A DNA stretch of 64,000 nucleotides from Nilaparvata lugens (GCF_014356525.2 NC_052508.1:55004497-55068496); one strand, 5' to 3'; shown: positions 28,101-37,673, counted from the first letter of the stretch. Notes: generated from the letters alone by a model not told the origin. Numbers and translations: made by a program.

Positions 28101-31100
28101 TATTATATTGAATATTTCAGTTTTCTCTTGAAGTTTTGATCAATCACGTAGTGTGATTTGAATAGACTCATTACACAACTTCATTCCTCTTTGATATTTT
28201 ATTCATGGCACCTGAATTTTTTTGTAATATTATAGTTCAAAAAGGATACAACTTGAAGTTGATGTTGGAGACGCAGATTGAATTGCTGATATTTATATTT
28301 TGACTGAATTGTAATTTGTAGTGTGGGAACTTTTTTCGAGTTATGATAATCTCGAATGTTGAAACTTGGCACGCCCTAATCTACAGCCAGTTACACAAAC
28401 ATCGACTTTTTGCCGTTCATATGAATAATTCTACCATATTAAACGGAGCTTAGCAAACACATCATGTGTGTAGATACACACAATGGTCACATGATGTGTA
28501 TATTACTACTATGACAATACATACTACCTATATTGTGAATCTGCACACCTGTGTCGCTAAAATCAAATGCTCAATCTAATAGAAAAGTACGCCAAAAAAT
28601 CGAACGTCCAAGAATCCATGAATGTCAAACTGATTTCCCCATTTTGCCATGATGTGATAAATCTTCCCAATCATGTGAGTTTTTTCAATTTGCGATACCC
28701 AAATATCCATAGCATGTTGAACTCTTGTGGCCCTAGAAAACGTTCAGTCTGAATCGAGTGTGCTGCTCTGTTTAAAACAAATAATTGTCCGCAAGAAACT
28801 TTCTGCAATATTGCAAACGTTTTCCTGGGAAACATGTAGACCGAGGAGGGGTGAATGTCCTTATTTTCCTGCTATGTAGGTCTCTCCCTTTTGGCATGAT
28901 TAAAATGCCGTGGAAAAACAATTTTTCAGAGAAGTCCCAGTGGAGATGATTGTCTCCATGGGAGAATAATGAATGTTTTAACCCGACGGGTATTATCACC
29001 ACACTGCTTCATTGTCTGAGAGAGTGTTTTTAGGTGAAAACAATATAAAAAAGAAATTCTTGTGGTGTTGTTAAGTACTCGCACTACTTTCTTTACATCC
29101 ATGTTTCAGAAAAACTATTTAGATATCAAATTTCAAATGCCACATTTCTTCATTTCAAAAACAATTCTTCATAGTTTCATTTCAAGTTTTTGTAAGAATG
29201 GAATCCAATACAAGGTAGATTTTATCAAGTAGAAGATGAATCAACTTTATAATACTTCAGTGATAGTGACTTTCTGAGAATATACAGATTGACTATTTCG
29301 ACAAAAGATCAATCAATCATCAACTATGTTAAGATGTCTCATTCAATTCTACAGTGAAATCTGTAATGGTGGAATCATACGGTGAGACTTCTCAACCATG
29401 TCTAATAAAAATACTTTTTTGTTGAACCTTCTCAAACGATGAGGGAAGAGGGAAGCAAAGAGAATGAGAGGGAGAGAGAAATAGAGATAGAAAGATAGAC
29501 TTTATTTTTCAATTTTTACTAGGCTTGTTACCTATGGTAACATGTTTACAATAACATTTATAGCTTTACAATCATTTTAAATTTTACATGACATGATTTC
29601 ATTGACATTCTCGTGATAACATGATCTCATGATAATGTGTGACATTGTATAATAATACTACATGATCATATAATAATTCAGAGAGAGAAAGAGAAAGAGA
29701 TGTGTCTACATAATTAAGCCATAAATATGGCAACTTGGAAACTATAGGGCTTTAACGCTTTTCAATTATCAGAAACATGAGAGAAGAGAGAGAGTGAGTG
29801 TTTGAGAAAAAGGATAAAGAGAAAACGTGTGTGAGAGAGAATCATTTGATATAAAATACTGGGTCTTCAAAGTATGATATTCAAACTCTCCTGATACACA
29901 AACTGGATTCAACCAGGAACTAATTGTTGGTTAATATCACTGTACGTATTTATCACAGGAACAACGGGTAGAATAAAAATAGAACACTTTCAAATCTGAC
30001 TATTATAGAAACAAAATCGAATTTAGGAACACTGGAGGATGCCTTCGTAGATCAAATTGGAATAGACTCGACTACTGGAGAACTACTTTTTCAATCAAAT
30101 TAGGATATGAGTTGAGGCCTAGAACACATAAAATTTTTGGTTTAGAATGTTGATTGACTGGACAGGAATTTCCAAATGCTACAGGAACTTTACCGAAAAC
30201 TCTCACAATTTGAGACGAGCTAAATGGGATGTGACAACATCAGGTTCTGGTTCTACAGGAAACAGCCCGAAACTCTCAATACCTTAATCAAAAACTCTCA
30301 CAATTCAAGACGAACTAAGTGGGATGTGAGAAATATACGGATGGTCTTGGTTTTACAGGAAACAGTCCAAATCACGCACCTGACGACGACGTTCTGACCG
30401 CAAATGGCGACGCTTGAAAGCGCAAGAAAGTAGGTTGATGTTTTTCTCCTAGAAACATGTTTGATCATCAATCAATGAGAACAAGACAGAAGTAGCTGCA
30501 CTGCTAATGGAACTACGCTTTTCGAGTCAATTCAATCTTTGAGGTGAGAACTAGCTGGGAGGTGACAATGAGCAGTACTGGAAATATAATGGATTGGACA
30601 GTGTTGGGAATGGAATGAAACATATAATCTATTAAACAAGTTTCGCAGTAAAATACAATTATCAATCTGAATATATGATTAACCATGATCACCCATGATT
30701 ATGGTCGCATATTCAATCGAAAACACTTCAATTAAAATCACAGAAGAAGATATATCCAATTTTTTCCAAAATTTATCCAAAACAGTCACTTCTAAACACT
30801 ATAGAGATTTAAAAATTGTGTTGATTGAAAAGTTCAAGACTAGATAGAGAATCCACCCATACATCCATATAAGCCGTTCACAGTTTCATGTGGATAAATA
30901 GGGTCTGATATGGATTGGCAATATTTTTTTCTACTCAGAATATCATCAATTTCTCACTGATTAATGATTAACGGATTTCATTCGTCAAGGAAAAATATTG
31001 TCAAGTTTACAGCATAAAAATTAAATTAAATATACAAAAGAAAAGAATAAACAGAGATTAGAAGTGTAATTTTATTCCCTCATCATCAAAGATAGGTTAA

Positions 31101-34100
31101 CCTATTGTTGGACATTACTAATATTCCAATCATGAGATCAGGTAATGTTTTACAAATATTGCAAGTTTGGTCTTTCGTGTTTGGTTGTTCAATTGAAGTT
31201 ATTCAATAATTCTCAAATCTTCAAATCTCTCAAGGTGGTACATACTTGGTGTTGTTTTCCTTACAACATCTCCAGTCTATTAAAGCTGCTTCTTTGTTCG
31301 AATTCTGCAAATTTAACCTTGCTCAAATTGACATAGACAAATGGTTTGTTTTAGAGATTGCCATTCAAAATGCCTTCACGCACTGGCCCTCCAATATGCT
31401 CTGACCTCATTCCCTAACATTTATCCCTAGAGTACGGAATTTCAACCACCTTCACCAGTCAGTTGTACCAGAGACAAATATCTTGGTAACGGTGAACGAT
31501 ACCCTTCTTCTACTGTATGGTTGTACGATCTTGTTCAACCGCTACTATCGAGACTGTTTGTCTGATATGCTATTAAGACAGTAAAACAAACTTCGAGGTG
31601 TCAGAACTCCAGACAAAAAAAGTTGAAACTTGTACAAAATATCTGTGTTGCCAAACTGTGTGGAATTCCATTCTCTTACATTTTGTGTAGTTGAGGAGTG
31701 GTAATTATCCATATTAGATAAAAAGACTAAAAAATTGTCAAAAACAACAGATTTTATTGATAGTTAGAAAGACCGGTTTCGGTTGTTACACCATTGTCAA
31801 TCTCTGATAGACTCCGTCTATCTCTGTTTGAAAACAAACAGAGTTTGTTTGTTTTCTGTTTAGAACAAACGATTTGTCTATGTCAGTATTTAAGCAAGGA
31901 CAGATTTTCAGAATTCGAACAAACAAGCAGTTAAAATGAACTGGAGATGTCGCTACAAAAACAGCACCATGTACATTCCCAGCTTTGAGAGAATATTAGA
32001 AAATTATTGAATAACTATACTTGAACAATTCAACTTCGAAATGAATAACACCAAAGACCAAACTTGCAATATTTGTAAAAAAATACCTGATCTCATGATG
32101 GGAATATTAGTAATGCTAAACAATAAGTATGAAAACTTGTATGAAAAGATGGAATTAAATAAGAAGACTAAGAAATTGTCAAAAACAACAGATTTTACTG
32201 ATAGTTAGAAAGACCGGTTTCGATTGTTACGTCATTGTCAATCTCTGATAAACTCCGTCTATCTCTGTTCATCAGAGATTGACAATGGTGTAACCACAGA
32301 TTTTATTGATAGTTAGAAAGACCGGTTTCCGTTGTTACACCATTGTCAATCTCTGATAAACTCCGTCTATCTCTGTTTATCAGAGATTGACAATGATGTA
32401 ACAACCGAAACCGGTCTTTCTAACTATCAATAAAATCTGTGGTTACACCATTGTCAATCTCTGATGAACAGAGATAGACGGAGTTTATCAGAGATTGACA
32501 ATGACGTAACAATCGAAACCGGTCTTCCTAACTATCAATAAAATCTGTTGTTTTTGACAATTTCTTAGTCTTTTTATTCAATTCCATTCTTTCCTAACAA
32601 ACCCATATGCCTGGATCTATTTGATAATGCCAAGTTTTCAATTTGGATATATCTAGTAATATGAGCTCAGAATTTCGCACAATGTGGCAACACTGATATT
32701 TTGTATTAGTCTCAACTTGTTTTATTCAGAGTACTATAAATATAACTAATTAGTGAGTATTTCGTGGCGCTTGAGTCTGTACGCAGCTTAAAATAGATTA
32801 TCATGACATCATTATCAACTTTCAGGCTTGAGGAAAGTGCTCAACCACGAGGAAAGGATTCAAATTATTGCAGAGGCGTCAGGTGGTAATGGAGTTGTGC
32901 ACGTGTGTTCTGCTTCTCCAGCAATTTGTTTTGCAAAAACTGACAGCGCAGCCAAACACACGTTTCCTTCAACAGTCAACCCCAATTTAGTGACTGAACC
33001 ACCTACATTCTTTTAAATTTTAAGAATCTACTTCTACATATAGTAAAAGTCTGATAATGATGATTATTTGAGCAGAATTTTTGGAATGGATAGTGTGTCA
33101 AAATCAAATCAGTTAATTTCCACATTGCATAACAAGATATGTAAACTTACATAGATTCAATTATTAATACAATACATTGAGTTAAATATATATAAAATGA
33201 TATATTGTTACATTAATGTTTGTCTTTAGATTGCATGGAATTCCACCAACAAGACTATACGTCTGTGAATGGGGGAGAGTTCTTGCAAGAAAAAAGTAAC
33301 ATGTATCTTATCTATGTGTTATGTACTTTGAACTTATGTTTCATACTATATAAATAAATGTGACTGCTGTTTATAGTTTATTACGTAGAAGAAACACGTT
33401 ATCAATAGCAGAGCAGAGTTTATTTCAAATTTACAAGCATTGTTAAGAGATAGCAAAAGCAAATTATGCCATTTTTTTCGTATGTTCATAGTAAGTAGTG
33501 GTGAGAGTTGTTCATTTACCGAAGTGTATAATGATAATGATCAGTTTTTAGGCCCATATACTCAATGGCAGTTCTATTGAGCTTAGACAATCAGCTGGTC
33601 CAATTGTGAAACATAGTCCAGTTGCACGAAATCCATTTTCGTCCAGTTGCACGAAAGTCTGTTTAATTTCAATCATAATTGAACTACAAGAGAACCAAGG
33701 TTTTTCTGAAAAGAAGACTTCTCTGATTTGTTCTCGGGATTAAAATCAAACAGACCTTTGTGCAACTAGGTAATTTAGTTTTGTGCCCAGTTGCACAGAA
33801 GCCTGTTGAGTTTTAATCATGTTTAAATTCCACAAGAACCAATCAGAGAAGCTTTTTCTGAGAAGAAGACATCTCTGATTGGCTCTCGGTGCATTAAATC
33901 GGGATTAAAAGTGAACAGACTTTTGTGCAACCGGGTAATTAAGTTTAAACAATCAGTTGATCCAATTGTAACACATTGAATTTAAACCAACAGCTGATTC
34001 AATCGTAAATAAATGCAACTATACCTTGATTCAATCCGGGCCAATAATGGGAGAGATATTACTTTTAACATGAAGAGGGAAAACCTTTCACAGTTTGTAG

Positions 34101-34566
34101 CATGGACAGAGTAGTGGAGAGGAGTAAGCATGCTGCGCACAATATGGATGCTGACACAAAAGTAGGGAGAATGCTGTTAGGTAGTGGGAGTAGTAATTAG
34201 TGAAGGAAAGAGTATCGGGCCTCTCTGTCTTTGAGTGAGAGTCGTGTTGGAAGTAATATCTCTCGTACTAGTTGAATTTGGGTTGCACTGCAATAATATT
34301 ATTGAGCATGATAAGCCTTGGGGGTTTTTTAATGTGAATTTTGTATGGTAACCAGGATTATGTATATTTGGTCATGTATAATTACCAGGAGTGGTGAAGC
34401 CGTTGGCCTCAGTGGGCTCAACCTTGTTGTGGGCATGCAGACTGCCATGCACGTGCTTGGCATGGGGTGACCACGTGGGGGCGGCTACGGGCGGTTCCGC
34501 CTCCTTGGCAACCTCCTCGCCAGCCGCTGGTGCTTCTCGGAGCACTCTGTACACTCTGGGTGCCAT
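12961..34566 (-). CDS. Syt1: Synaptotagmin 1 gene, 5' part (N-terminus to end of C2A)
   Basis: Synaptotagmin 1 is the synaptic-vesicle membrane protein that senses calcium and triggers SNARE-driven neurotransmitter release. Seven coding exons are visible on the minus strand: 34386-34566, 26844-27002, 21627-21769, 18257-18358, 17016-17210 and 12961-13137, plus the optional microexon 20606-20626. All have AG acceptors and GT donors, and their phases join without a break into 319 codons (326 with the microexon). In order they give a lumenal N-terminus (residues 1-105), a transmembrane helix (about 106-126), a Cys/Lys/Arg-rich stretch, a linker and C2A (about 196-319). The linker and C2A words ([48 protein letters not shown]) match insect Syt1 as I recall it. 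C2B and the stop codon are not in the window. Coordinates span introns. Confidence 0.95.
13223..13309 (+). repeat. Direct repeat, left copy
   Basis: A block of about 87 bp starting TATTAGATCGATTGAGAATA recurs at 13754-13840 with few changes. It lies in the intron just upstream (on the transcript) of the C2A exon. Confidence 0.8.
13754..13840 (+). repeat. Direct repeat, right copy
   Basis: Second copy of the block at 13223-13309, offset 531 bp. It runs directly into the 10-bp minisatellite at 13841, where the left copy continues as unique sequence. Confidence 0.8.
13841..13979. repeat. 10-bp minisatellite (GTGTATATTG)n
   Basis: About 13 units of GTGTATATTG with variants GTGTATATTC, GTGTATATTT and GAGTATATTG. 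The Tyr/Ile/Val/Cys-rich frames across it on both strands come from the repeat and are not genes. Confidence 0.95.
13980..16490. other. Syt1 intron between the two C2A exons
   Basis: Apart from the Jockey-type remnant, no gene is seen. Flanking sequence at 14150-14550 is A-rich and is likely 3' UTR of that element. The stretch 15116-16490 holds nothing recognised. Confidence 0.45.
14552..15115 (-). pseudogene. Remnant of a Jockey-type non-LTR retrotransposon (C-terminus after reverse transcriptase)
   Basis: On the minus strand a frame reads [19 protein letters not shown], then [15 protein letters not shown] and [18 protein letters not shown], then after one in-frame TAG continues as [20 protein letters not shown] and [13 protein letters not shown]. 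These words (KANKMLGF, RSILEYCSVVW, EVVQ..FLRFL, FNVP) are typical of the region following the reverse transcriptase core in Jockey/CR1-like LINEs. The reverse transcriptase core and the 5' part are missing and one stop interrupts the frame, so the copy is dead and 5'-truncated. It lies within a Syt1 intron in the same orientation as Syt1. Downstream, CTTTGCAAATATGAAACTTA occurs twice at about 14355 and 14467. Confidence 0.8.
16491..16556 (+). repeat. tRNA-like head of a degenerate SINE (tRNA-Met-like)
   Basis: A box-A-like TTGGTAGCACGCGAGGC is followed by an anticodon-region-like CTCATGAATC and a box-B-like GTGGATTCGAGGCC, with the spacing of a tRNA. The acceptor ends do not pair well, so this reads as a tRNA-derived SINE head and not a working tRNA gene. 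Confidence 0.5.
16557..16709 (+). mobile_element. Helitron-like 3' end
   Basis: The segment ends with a small hairpin (GTGCAAAGCAC) followed by GGGTTACTTGCTAG and T, the arrangement of a Helitron 3' terminus (short hairpin, then CTAG, inserted before T). The 5' end is not identified. It could also be the tail of the SINE-like sequence directly upstream. Confidence 0.45.
17016..17210 (-). CDS. Syt1: Syt1 exon: first half of the C2A domain
   Basis: The acceptor is TTTGCAG|CTGGAA and the donor TTCAAG|GTAAGT. The exon is 195 nt, phase 0 in and out, 65 codons. It encodes [20 protein letters not shown] through [11 protein letters not shown]. Seen directly are the calcium-binding loop 1 aspartates ([10 protein letters not shown]), the polybasic strand [10 protein letters not shown], known in the family for binding acidic lipid and SNAREs, and the [10 protein letters not shown] motif typical of C2 domains. 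Compared with my memory of Drosophila Syt1 it is nearly identical, with Asn for Ser in KTLNPVF. Confidence 0.98.
18257..18358 (-). CDS. Syt1: Syt1 exon: acidic linker between transmembrane segment and C2A
   Basis: This 102-nt exon (34 codons, phase 0 at both ends) begins [14 protein letters not shown] and ends KLGKLQYK. It matches the Drosophila linker [14 protein letters not shown] closely, with an insect-like acidic run ([11 protein letters not shown]) after it. The donor is AAG|GTACAG. The acceptor region reads GGTTACAG|GTGCAG|CCTGAT, so a second AG lies exactly 6 nt downstream. Using it would remove the codons GTG CAG (Val-Gln) and keep the frame. The boundary to C2A falls right before LEYDF, as expected. 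Another frame over this exon stays open for 71 codons but resembles nothing. Confidence 0.95.
18359..20605. other. Syt1 intron, no other feature recognised
   Basis: AT-rich sequence between the linker exon and the candidate microexon. I found no repeat boundaries or further exons. Confidence 0.45.
20606..20626 (-). CDS. Syt1: Candidate 21-nt cassette microexon of Syt1 (EGEEDGE)
   Basis: On the minus strand a T-rich tract (CTGTTTTTATTTTCAACAAG) is followed by 21 nt and then a strong donor, GAG|GTAAGC. The flanking Syt1 exons meet at a phase-0 junction after TYKEK. Inserting these 21 nt adds EGEEDGE (five acidic residues and two glycines) and keeps the frame open into VQPDMEEL. Length, phase, donor and acidic character all fit a real cassette exon in the juxtamembrane linker, and the protein reads through with or without it. 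The acceptor is AAG rather than the stronger CAG or TAG, as is common for regulated microexons. No transcript evidence is available here. Confidence 0.68.
21627..21769 (-). CDS. Syt1: Syt1 exon: second half of transmembrane helix, Cys cluster, polybasic stretch
   Basis: The acceptor is ATTACAG|TAATAC and the donor AAG|GTAAGC. The exon is 143 nt, completes the split Leu codon and ends in phase 0. It encodes residues 114-161: the helix end LILLIVLGV, then CFCCIRRCC, then [13 protein letters not shown], then [17 protein letters not shown]. Five cysteines sit at the membrane boundary. In synaptotagmins such residues are known palmitoylation sites, and the basic stretch binds acidic lipids such as PIP2. 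The VQLLGS.YKEK block matches the insect Syt1 linker. The exon was called from splice signals and protein similarity, because an uninterrupted open frame here reads a different frame. Confidence 0.94.
21838..21908 (+). repeat. Short tandem repeat (about 23 bp, three units)
   Basis: Three units of CCTTCAAAATGAGTTCAAAG-type sequence, about 70 bp upstream (on the transcript) of the transmembrane exon at 21627-21769. Confidence 0.8.
22484..22634. repeat. Near-perfect palindrome (foldback)
   Basis: The left arm AAAATCTCAGTACCC...ACAACATGTTTCGGTCATTT pairs with AAATGACCGAAACATGTTGT...GGGTACTGAGATTTT, giving arms of about 60 bp and a short loop around 22550. Pairing weakens outwards into T-rich flanks. 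It carries a stem-loop motif (ATGGC...GACCGAAAC) also seen at other loci in the window. Confidence 0.9.
23250..23312 (+). repeat. GA/GT-rich simple repeat
   Basis: Alternating GAGA and GTGT runs (AGAGAGGGAGATTAGGAGAG then GTGTGTGTGAGAGAGAGAG). Unstable simple sequence in a Syt1 intron. Confidence 0.85.
23830..24335 (+). mobile_element. Possible retroposon 3' end
   Basis: The plus-strand frame 23852-24058 ends with RRSRLPKK and a stop. About 250 bp on there is AATAAAGGCAGCGATTCAAT followed by TCAATTCAT, a polyadenylation signal and short-repeat tail of the kind seen at 3' ends of insect LINEs. I do not recognise the protein piece, so the call rests on the tail. Confidence 0.35.
25366..25395 (-). 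repeat. Stem-loop motif related to those at 31772 and 32212
   Basis: The minus strand reads TTGCTAATGG, TCTTACAACC, GAAACCAGT, the same order (TTGNNAA, ATGG...CC stem, GAAACNNGT) as the motif in the composite palindrome at 31113-32592. The flanks also match (ACCACAGATTTGT-like upstream), so this is a solo fragment of that repeat. Confidence 0.6.
25784..25831. repeat. Short foldback with termini shared with 59768-60204
   Basis: TTATTAAACGAAAATCC and GGATTTTCGTTAAAAAATA form inverted arms around AAATAAATT. The terminal sequence is the same as in the tRNA-carrying foldback at 59768-60204, so this may be an internally deleted member of that family. Confidence 0.7.
26388..26575. repeat. MITE with 15-bp inverted ends
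   Basis: The left end ACGGTAGGGGTCACG and the right end CGTGACACCTACCGT are inverted with one mismatch. It contains a perfect TGACGTCA at 26523-26530 and lies in the Syt1 intron just past the first transmembrane exon. Non-coding. Confidence 0.75.
26590..26835 (+). repeat. Tandem duplication (two units, about 115-130 bp)
   Basis: A block starting AACATCAACTTTTCATCAAA and ending in an A-rich run with AAGAT recurs once with only a few changes. The second unit ends about 8 bp from the splice donor of the exon 26844-27002. Confidence 0.9.
26844..27002 (-). CDS. Syt1: Syt1 exon: lumenal segment and first half of the transmembrane helix
   Basis: The acceptor is TTTACAG|CGAGGG and the donor ATAT|GTAAGT. 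The exon is 159 nt, phase 1 in and phase 1 out. It encodes residues 61-113 (ARE to VSIAI). The acidic, threonine-rich part is followed by an amphipathic Lys/Glu stretch ([18 protein letters not shown]) and then [11 protein letters not shown], the start of the membrane helix, comparable to the LPTWGVVAII of Drosophila Syt1. Reading on past the donor gives a false extension ([10 protein letters not shown]). There is no ATG in this exon, so translation must begin in the exon at 34386-34567 or in an unseen alternative. Confidence 0.93.
27054..27585 (+). repeat. Tandem duplication of 268 bp
   Basis: 27054-27321 repeats as 27322-27585 with very few differences (TACAAGYTCAATCTTCAATT at each start, GTGTATACTCTGTAGAGTAT near each end). 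It begins about 50 bp outside the acceptor of the exon 26844-27002. The high identity suggests a recent event. Confidence 0.92.
27700..31112. other. First coding intron of Syt1, mostly unannotated
   Basis: AT-rich sequence with GA-rich patches (29440-29510, 29770-29850). A pair of about 95-bp direct repeats lies at 30187-30375 (AAAACTCTCACAATT twice). A half copy of the foldback family of 54010-54195 lies near 28380-28460 (CAGTTACACAAACAT, TATTAAACGGAGCTTAG). No gene recognised. Confidence 0.5.
31113..32592. repeat. 1.5-kb composite of nested inverted repeats
   Basis: An outer inverted pair (31113-31346 against 31855-32115, about 230 bp, with insertions) is followed by a second palindrome at 32146-32590 (about 445 bp, nearly perfect). 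The second is built from modules of the form ATTTTATTGATAGTTAGAAA, GACCGGTTTCGGTTGTTACA, CCATTGTCAATCTCTGAT; one further module lies at 31719-31815. A 54-codon frame from the ATG at 32041 (with CNIC) lies in the right outer arm and is not recognised. This is probably a nested or rearranged mobile element inside the first coding intron of Syt1. Confidence 0.8.
33643..33770. repeat. Foldback MITE family B, copy 2
   Basis: The left end CCAGTTGCACGAAAGTCTGT is inverted relative to the right end ACAGACCTTTGTGCAACTAGG. A further short piece of the same end (CCAGTTGCACGAAA) lies immediately left, at 33618-33631. Confidence 0.75.
33786..33935. repeat. Foldback MITE family B, copy 3
   Basis: The left end CCCAGTTGCACAGAAGCCTG is inverted relative to the right end CAGACTTTTGTGCAACCGGG. 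It is 15 bp from copy 2 in the same layout, with related interiors (TCTCTGATTGGCTCTCG), so the two may have arisen by local duplication. Confidence 0.78.
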
Positions 34567-34567
34567 T
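34386..34567 (-). CDS. Syt1: Syt1 exon with the start codon (lumenal N-terminus)
   Basis: The ATG is at 34566-34564. The exon encodes 60 residues beginning [13 protein letters not shown], plus one base of the next codon. The peptide is rich in Ala, Pro, Glu and His and has no signal peptide, as expected for a synaptotagmin, where the transmembrane helix itself directs insertion with the N-terminus in the vesicle lumen. The donor reads CTG|GTAAT at 34386/34385. A pyrimidine-rich tract ending in TTTCAG lies directly upstream, so the exon starts at 34567, one base before the ATG. That implies at least one untranslated exon further right. This N-terminus is not conserved enough for me to match it alone. 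The assignment rests on the phase-1 join to the next exon and on the absence of another start. Confidence 0.82.
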
Positions 34568-34590
34568 CTGAAACAAACAAATTAATAAAA
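34567..34590 (-). promoter_or_regulatory. Splice acceptor just before the Syt1 start codon
   Basis: The minus strand reads TTAATTTGTTTGTTTCAG and then A-ATG. This is a good polypyrimidine tract and acceptor one base before the ATG, so the 5' leader is spliced and the promoter lies to the right (coordinate above 34590), possibly outside the window. Confidence 0.75.
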
Positions 34591-34814
34591 TGTTAACATT
34601 TGCAATGACTCAACATGAGCTATCAACTCATCCGTATGTTACGTACGTTGCTAGCTAGTATGCTTACGTTTTGCTGGCTAGTGGTACATAATTTAAAAAC
34701 TCACTCAAATATGACATTGGTTTTTGTGTAAACCCAAACAATATAGAGAAAATTATTTAATTCATATTAACCATACCCTATTTAATATCAGCTCATGGTA
34801 TGATCTACTGCTAC

Positions 34815-34905
34815 TGTTCCTCCTTCTCCTTTCTTTTTCTTCTTCGTCTTCTTCTTCTTTTTCTTCTTCCTCTTCTTCTTCTTTTTCTTCTTCTCCTTCT
34901 ACTTT
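34815..34905 (+). repeat. Polypyrimidine simple repeat (TTC/TCC)n
   Basis: A CTTCTTCTT-type tract makes a run of Ser/Phe codons on plus and Glu/Lys on minus. It lies 250-340 bp upstream of the Syt1 coding exon. Not coding. Confidence 0.9.
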
Positions 34906-35183
34906 TTTAGCGGTTATTACATCCAATCTTAATTTCTCGTTACATCCTGTTCTCCCCTCCACCTTCATTCCTTTATCTTCCTCTCTTTCTTCCATCGTCA
35001 TTGCATTGCTTCTATATGCTGAATCACCATGTAGTCTTGATGAATCTTGAGCTCATAAAGAAATATACTGTAACTGACAATATGAAGTGATAGACATAAC
35101 TTATTTTTAAACTATTTCAATCAAAATTTGGTAATGGAACAGTTTTGGGATATAGTCCTAAGACTGTTGTTCCTTCTCAATGA

Positions 35184-35742
35184 TCTATATAAATAAAAAT
35201 CGAGCCTCAACTTTTGACTTCCAATAAGTTTTTCATGTGTGCATCGAATTTGATGATTTTTTTTAGTTGTGTTCGATATGTTCAGGACCAGGTTTTTGGC
35301 CTATCAAATTTTTTTCAGGACTCTTACCTACGGTCCATCAAAGTTTACATGTAATCCTTATGGGAGAAGATTTGTGAGCTGGCCACACACAGAAATAAAA
35401 ATCAGCTGTTATAATCATTGCGTCATACAGTCGTCGGTAGATAGTAGACAAGAGTGTGTGCTGCTCCATAACCGCCCATGTATTTCATTCTAAACGCCCG
35501 ACTGCAGTGCGGCCTCAGGTAAAAGACTCACATTCTCTAAAGATATTGCCTTGTTTCGAATAATTGTGCTGTCTTCAGTGTTCAGAATTAATTGTTTTTA
35601 AGTGAATTATTTATTTTGCAGTTGGAAAATTATCTATGTAAATAAAATGCAGCATCGCGCCTCCTCAGGTGTGCATCTAGCTAAAGTTTGTCATGAGATG
35701 CATTAAACTATTTGGCGGTACGAAGTTCGCCGGGCCAGCTAG
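35184..35742 (+). mobile_element. Helitron-like non-autonomous element
   Basis: It starts TCTATATAAATAAAAATCGA, a common start of insect Helitrons (5' TC after an A). It ends near TACGAAGTTCGCCGGGCCAGC with TAG, where a CTAG end is expected. No Rep/helicase coding sequence. The 3' hairpin is weak, so the class is tentative. Confidence 0.45.
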
Positions 35743-36289
35743 CTACTAATAAGTTGAGAATGATTGTGTATCAATTAAGCTAAGAAATATTTGAGATAAA
35801 AAGCTGATATCTGGTGAACAAATAATGAATTATCGACATCAATTCAACAATGATAATATCATCTATGGTCGTTATAAGACAAATCAGATTTAAGATCAAA
35901 TAATTCTTCATACAGCAGTGTGAAGGAACTAACAGAACGATCAGTTCGACAAGTATACTTCAGTTTTCTAGCTCTATATCTATGACAATTGTTTGACTCC
36001 AAATGTTTTTTTATCATTACATAGCTGTTTAGTTACATCGATATTCATCACCACTTACTCGTTCTGTTCCCACCTCCAGACTTAGGAAAGAGCTTGTAAC
36101 TAATTTCTACAACAACTCCGGTTCCCAATGATTTCAATTTATTCTAGAAGTATTTATTATTCACGTTCCATTGAAGTTGTATTGTATATCTTTAGAATAA
36201 TATTCGTTGCAGAAGTTACCAATAGATTTTGGAGAAATTTCGTAATTTTTTCAAGACACTTTAGTACAAGAATGTTTTTTGTCAACGCA

Positions 36290-36606
36290 TATAGCCGTGT
36301 CCACACTTAACAAATGTTCGACAAACATGTTCGTTGAAACAGTTTGGGCAAATTTCATTATGTTCGACAAACAATGTTTGCTCGTGGCCAGTGGGGACAC
36401 GTCACCAAACAAAATATTTGTAAGTGGGAAGAACAGATTTTATGTTTTACAGCTGTCAACACTTAAAATATTTGGTGAATCAGTAATTTTTGTTTGACAA
36501 GCAATGATTGTCCATACTTTTAAAAATGTTTGTCCCTGAACTCATCAACAAACATGTTTGCCGAACAAGTATATCGAACATTTGTTCAGTGTGAACATGG
36601 CTTATA
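36290..36606. repeat. MITE with about 30-bp inverted ends
   Basis: The left end ATAGCCGTGTCCACACTTAA, continuing CAAATGTTCG, pairs with the right end CGAACATTTGTTCAGTGTGA, continuing ACATGGCTTAT. The interior repeats ACAAACATGTTYG several times. The small frame over it is not a gene. Confidence 0.8.
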
Positions 36607-37673
36607 TTACTTCCTTCGGTATTTCTATTGTAATTGTTTAATTTAATAGCAACGCAAATTGGTAATGTATTGTTTGTACATCACATATTAAGCAAGTTTG
36701 AATATTAGATGAAAGATGAACCAGTCTAAATTTTGATTTCAATAGGAATCAATCGATAATCCTTGACCGCAGATACACAACACACAGGTTTATCTGCTAA
36801 GTGAGAGAACACATATAGAAGCAGATCACGTTCACAAACTTTGGAGAGGAGTGAAGTGCTTTACTTCTGTTCAACTATGATTGGATCCTTCTTCCTCAAG
36901 CCTTATCACTAGTGATGCATTTGGCCTTTTCGATCAATTTGGCCTGGAGGATATTGGCATGAATGTTCTCCACGTAGCCTGTCTCTCCATGAGGTTCATT
37001 CTATGTACCTTTTACTAAATCTATCTTCTTTTCCCTTCTTATGTGGCTGTAAAATGTGCTTTATTGGGCTCCAGAATATTTGATTATAAGAATTATTGTT
37101 GAAAGTAGTAGCCCCATCTTTCATAATTCCTTGACAATAAAGCATTTGATTGGATTTTAGTTAATAATTTATCCATCAGCATTCGAGCAAATGAAATTTC
37201 TCATTCATTTCCATCTGAAGAATTTCGTTAGTAGGTGTTTAACCATATTCCAAAAATTGAAGATTTATTCCAATTCATAATTCCATATAATTCCATATAA
37301 TTCCATATTCCACATATTTTCAAGAGTCAACATTTTTTTTCGGAGAAATCAGATATATAGGAATGAATTTCTACATTTTTTACCCACTTTCTAGCAAATT
37401 TCCATGGAGTCGTTCTTATTCCCAATGTTGGAAAACATTGAAAAAATCCAATTTAGAAAACCACTTTTGACAATATTTCAAGCCATGAGGTGAAAACAGT
37501 TCATGTATGAGGAGGAAAGGCAAAAGTTCTAGGAAAGAGTTCAAGGAAGCGGGTTCCATTTTTTTCATGGAAAACGCCCATTCATGTGAAAAGCAATACC
37601 CTGTCTATGTACAATAGGAATGAGTGGAGCTGTCTGATCTCATATAAATACGAAATGAGCACATTCAATTGAA

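Noticed and set aside
32828..33016. 62-codon frame beginning [19 protein letters not shown], considered as a transposase helix-turn-helix start
   Set aside because: Only a vague similarity in the first residues and no continuation into a transposase.
34724..35050. 108-codon Ser/Phe/Leu-rich frame
   Set aside because: Centred on a polypyrimidine simple repeat.
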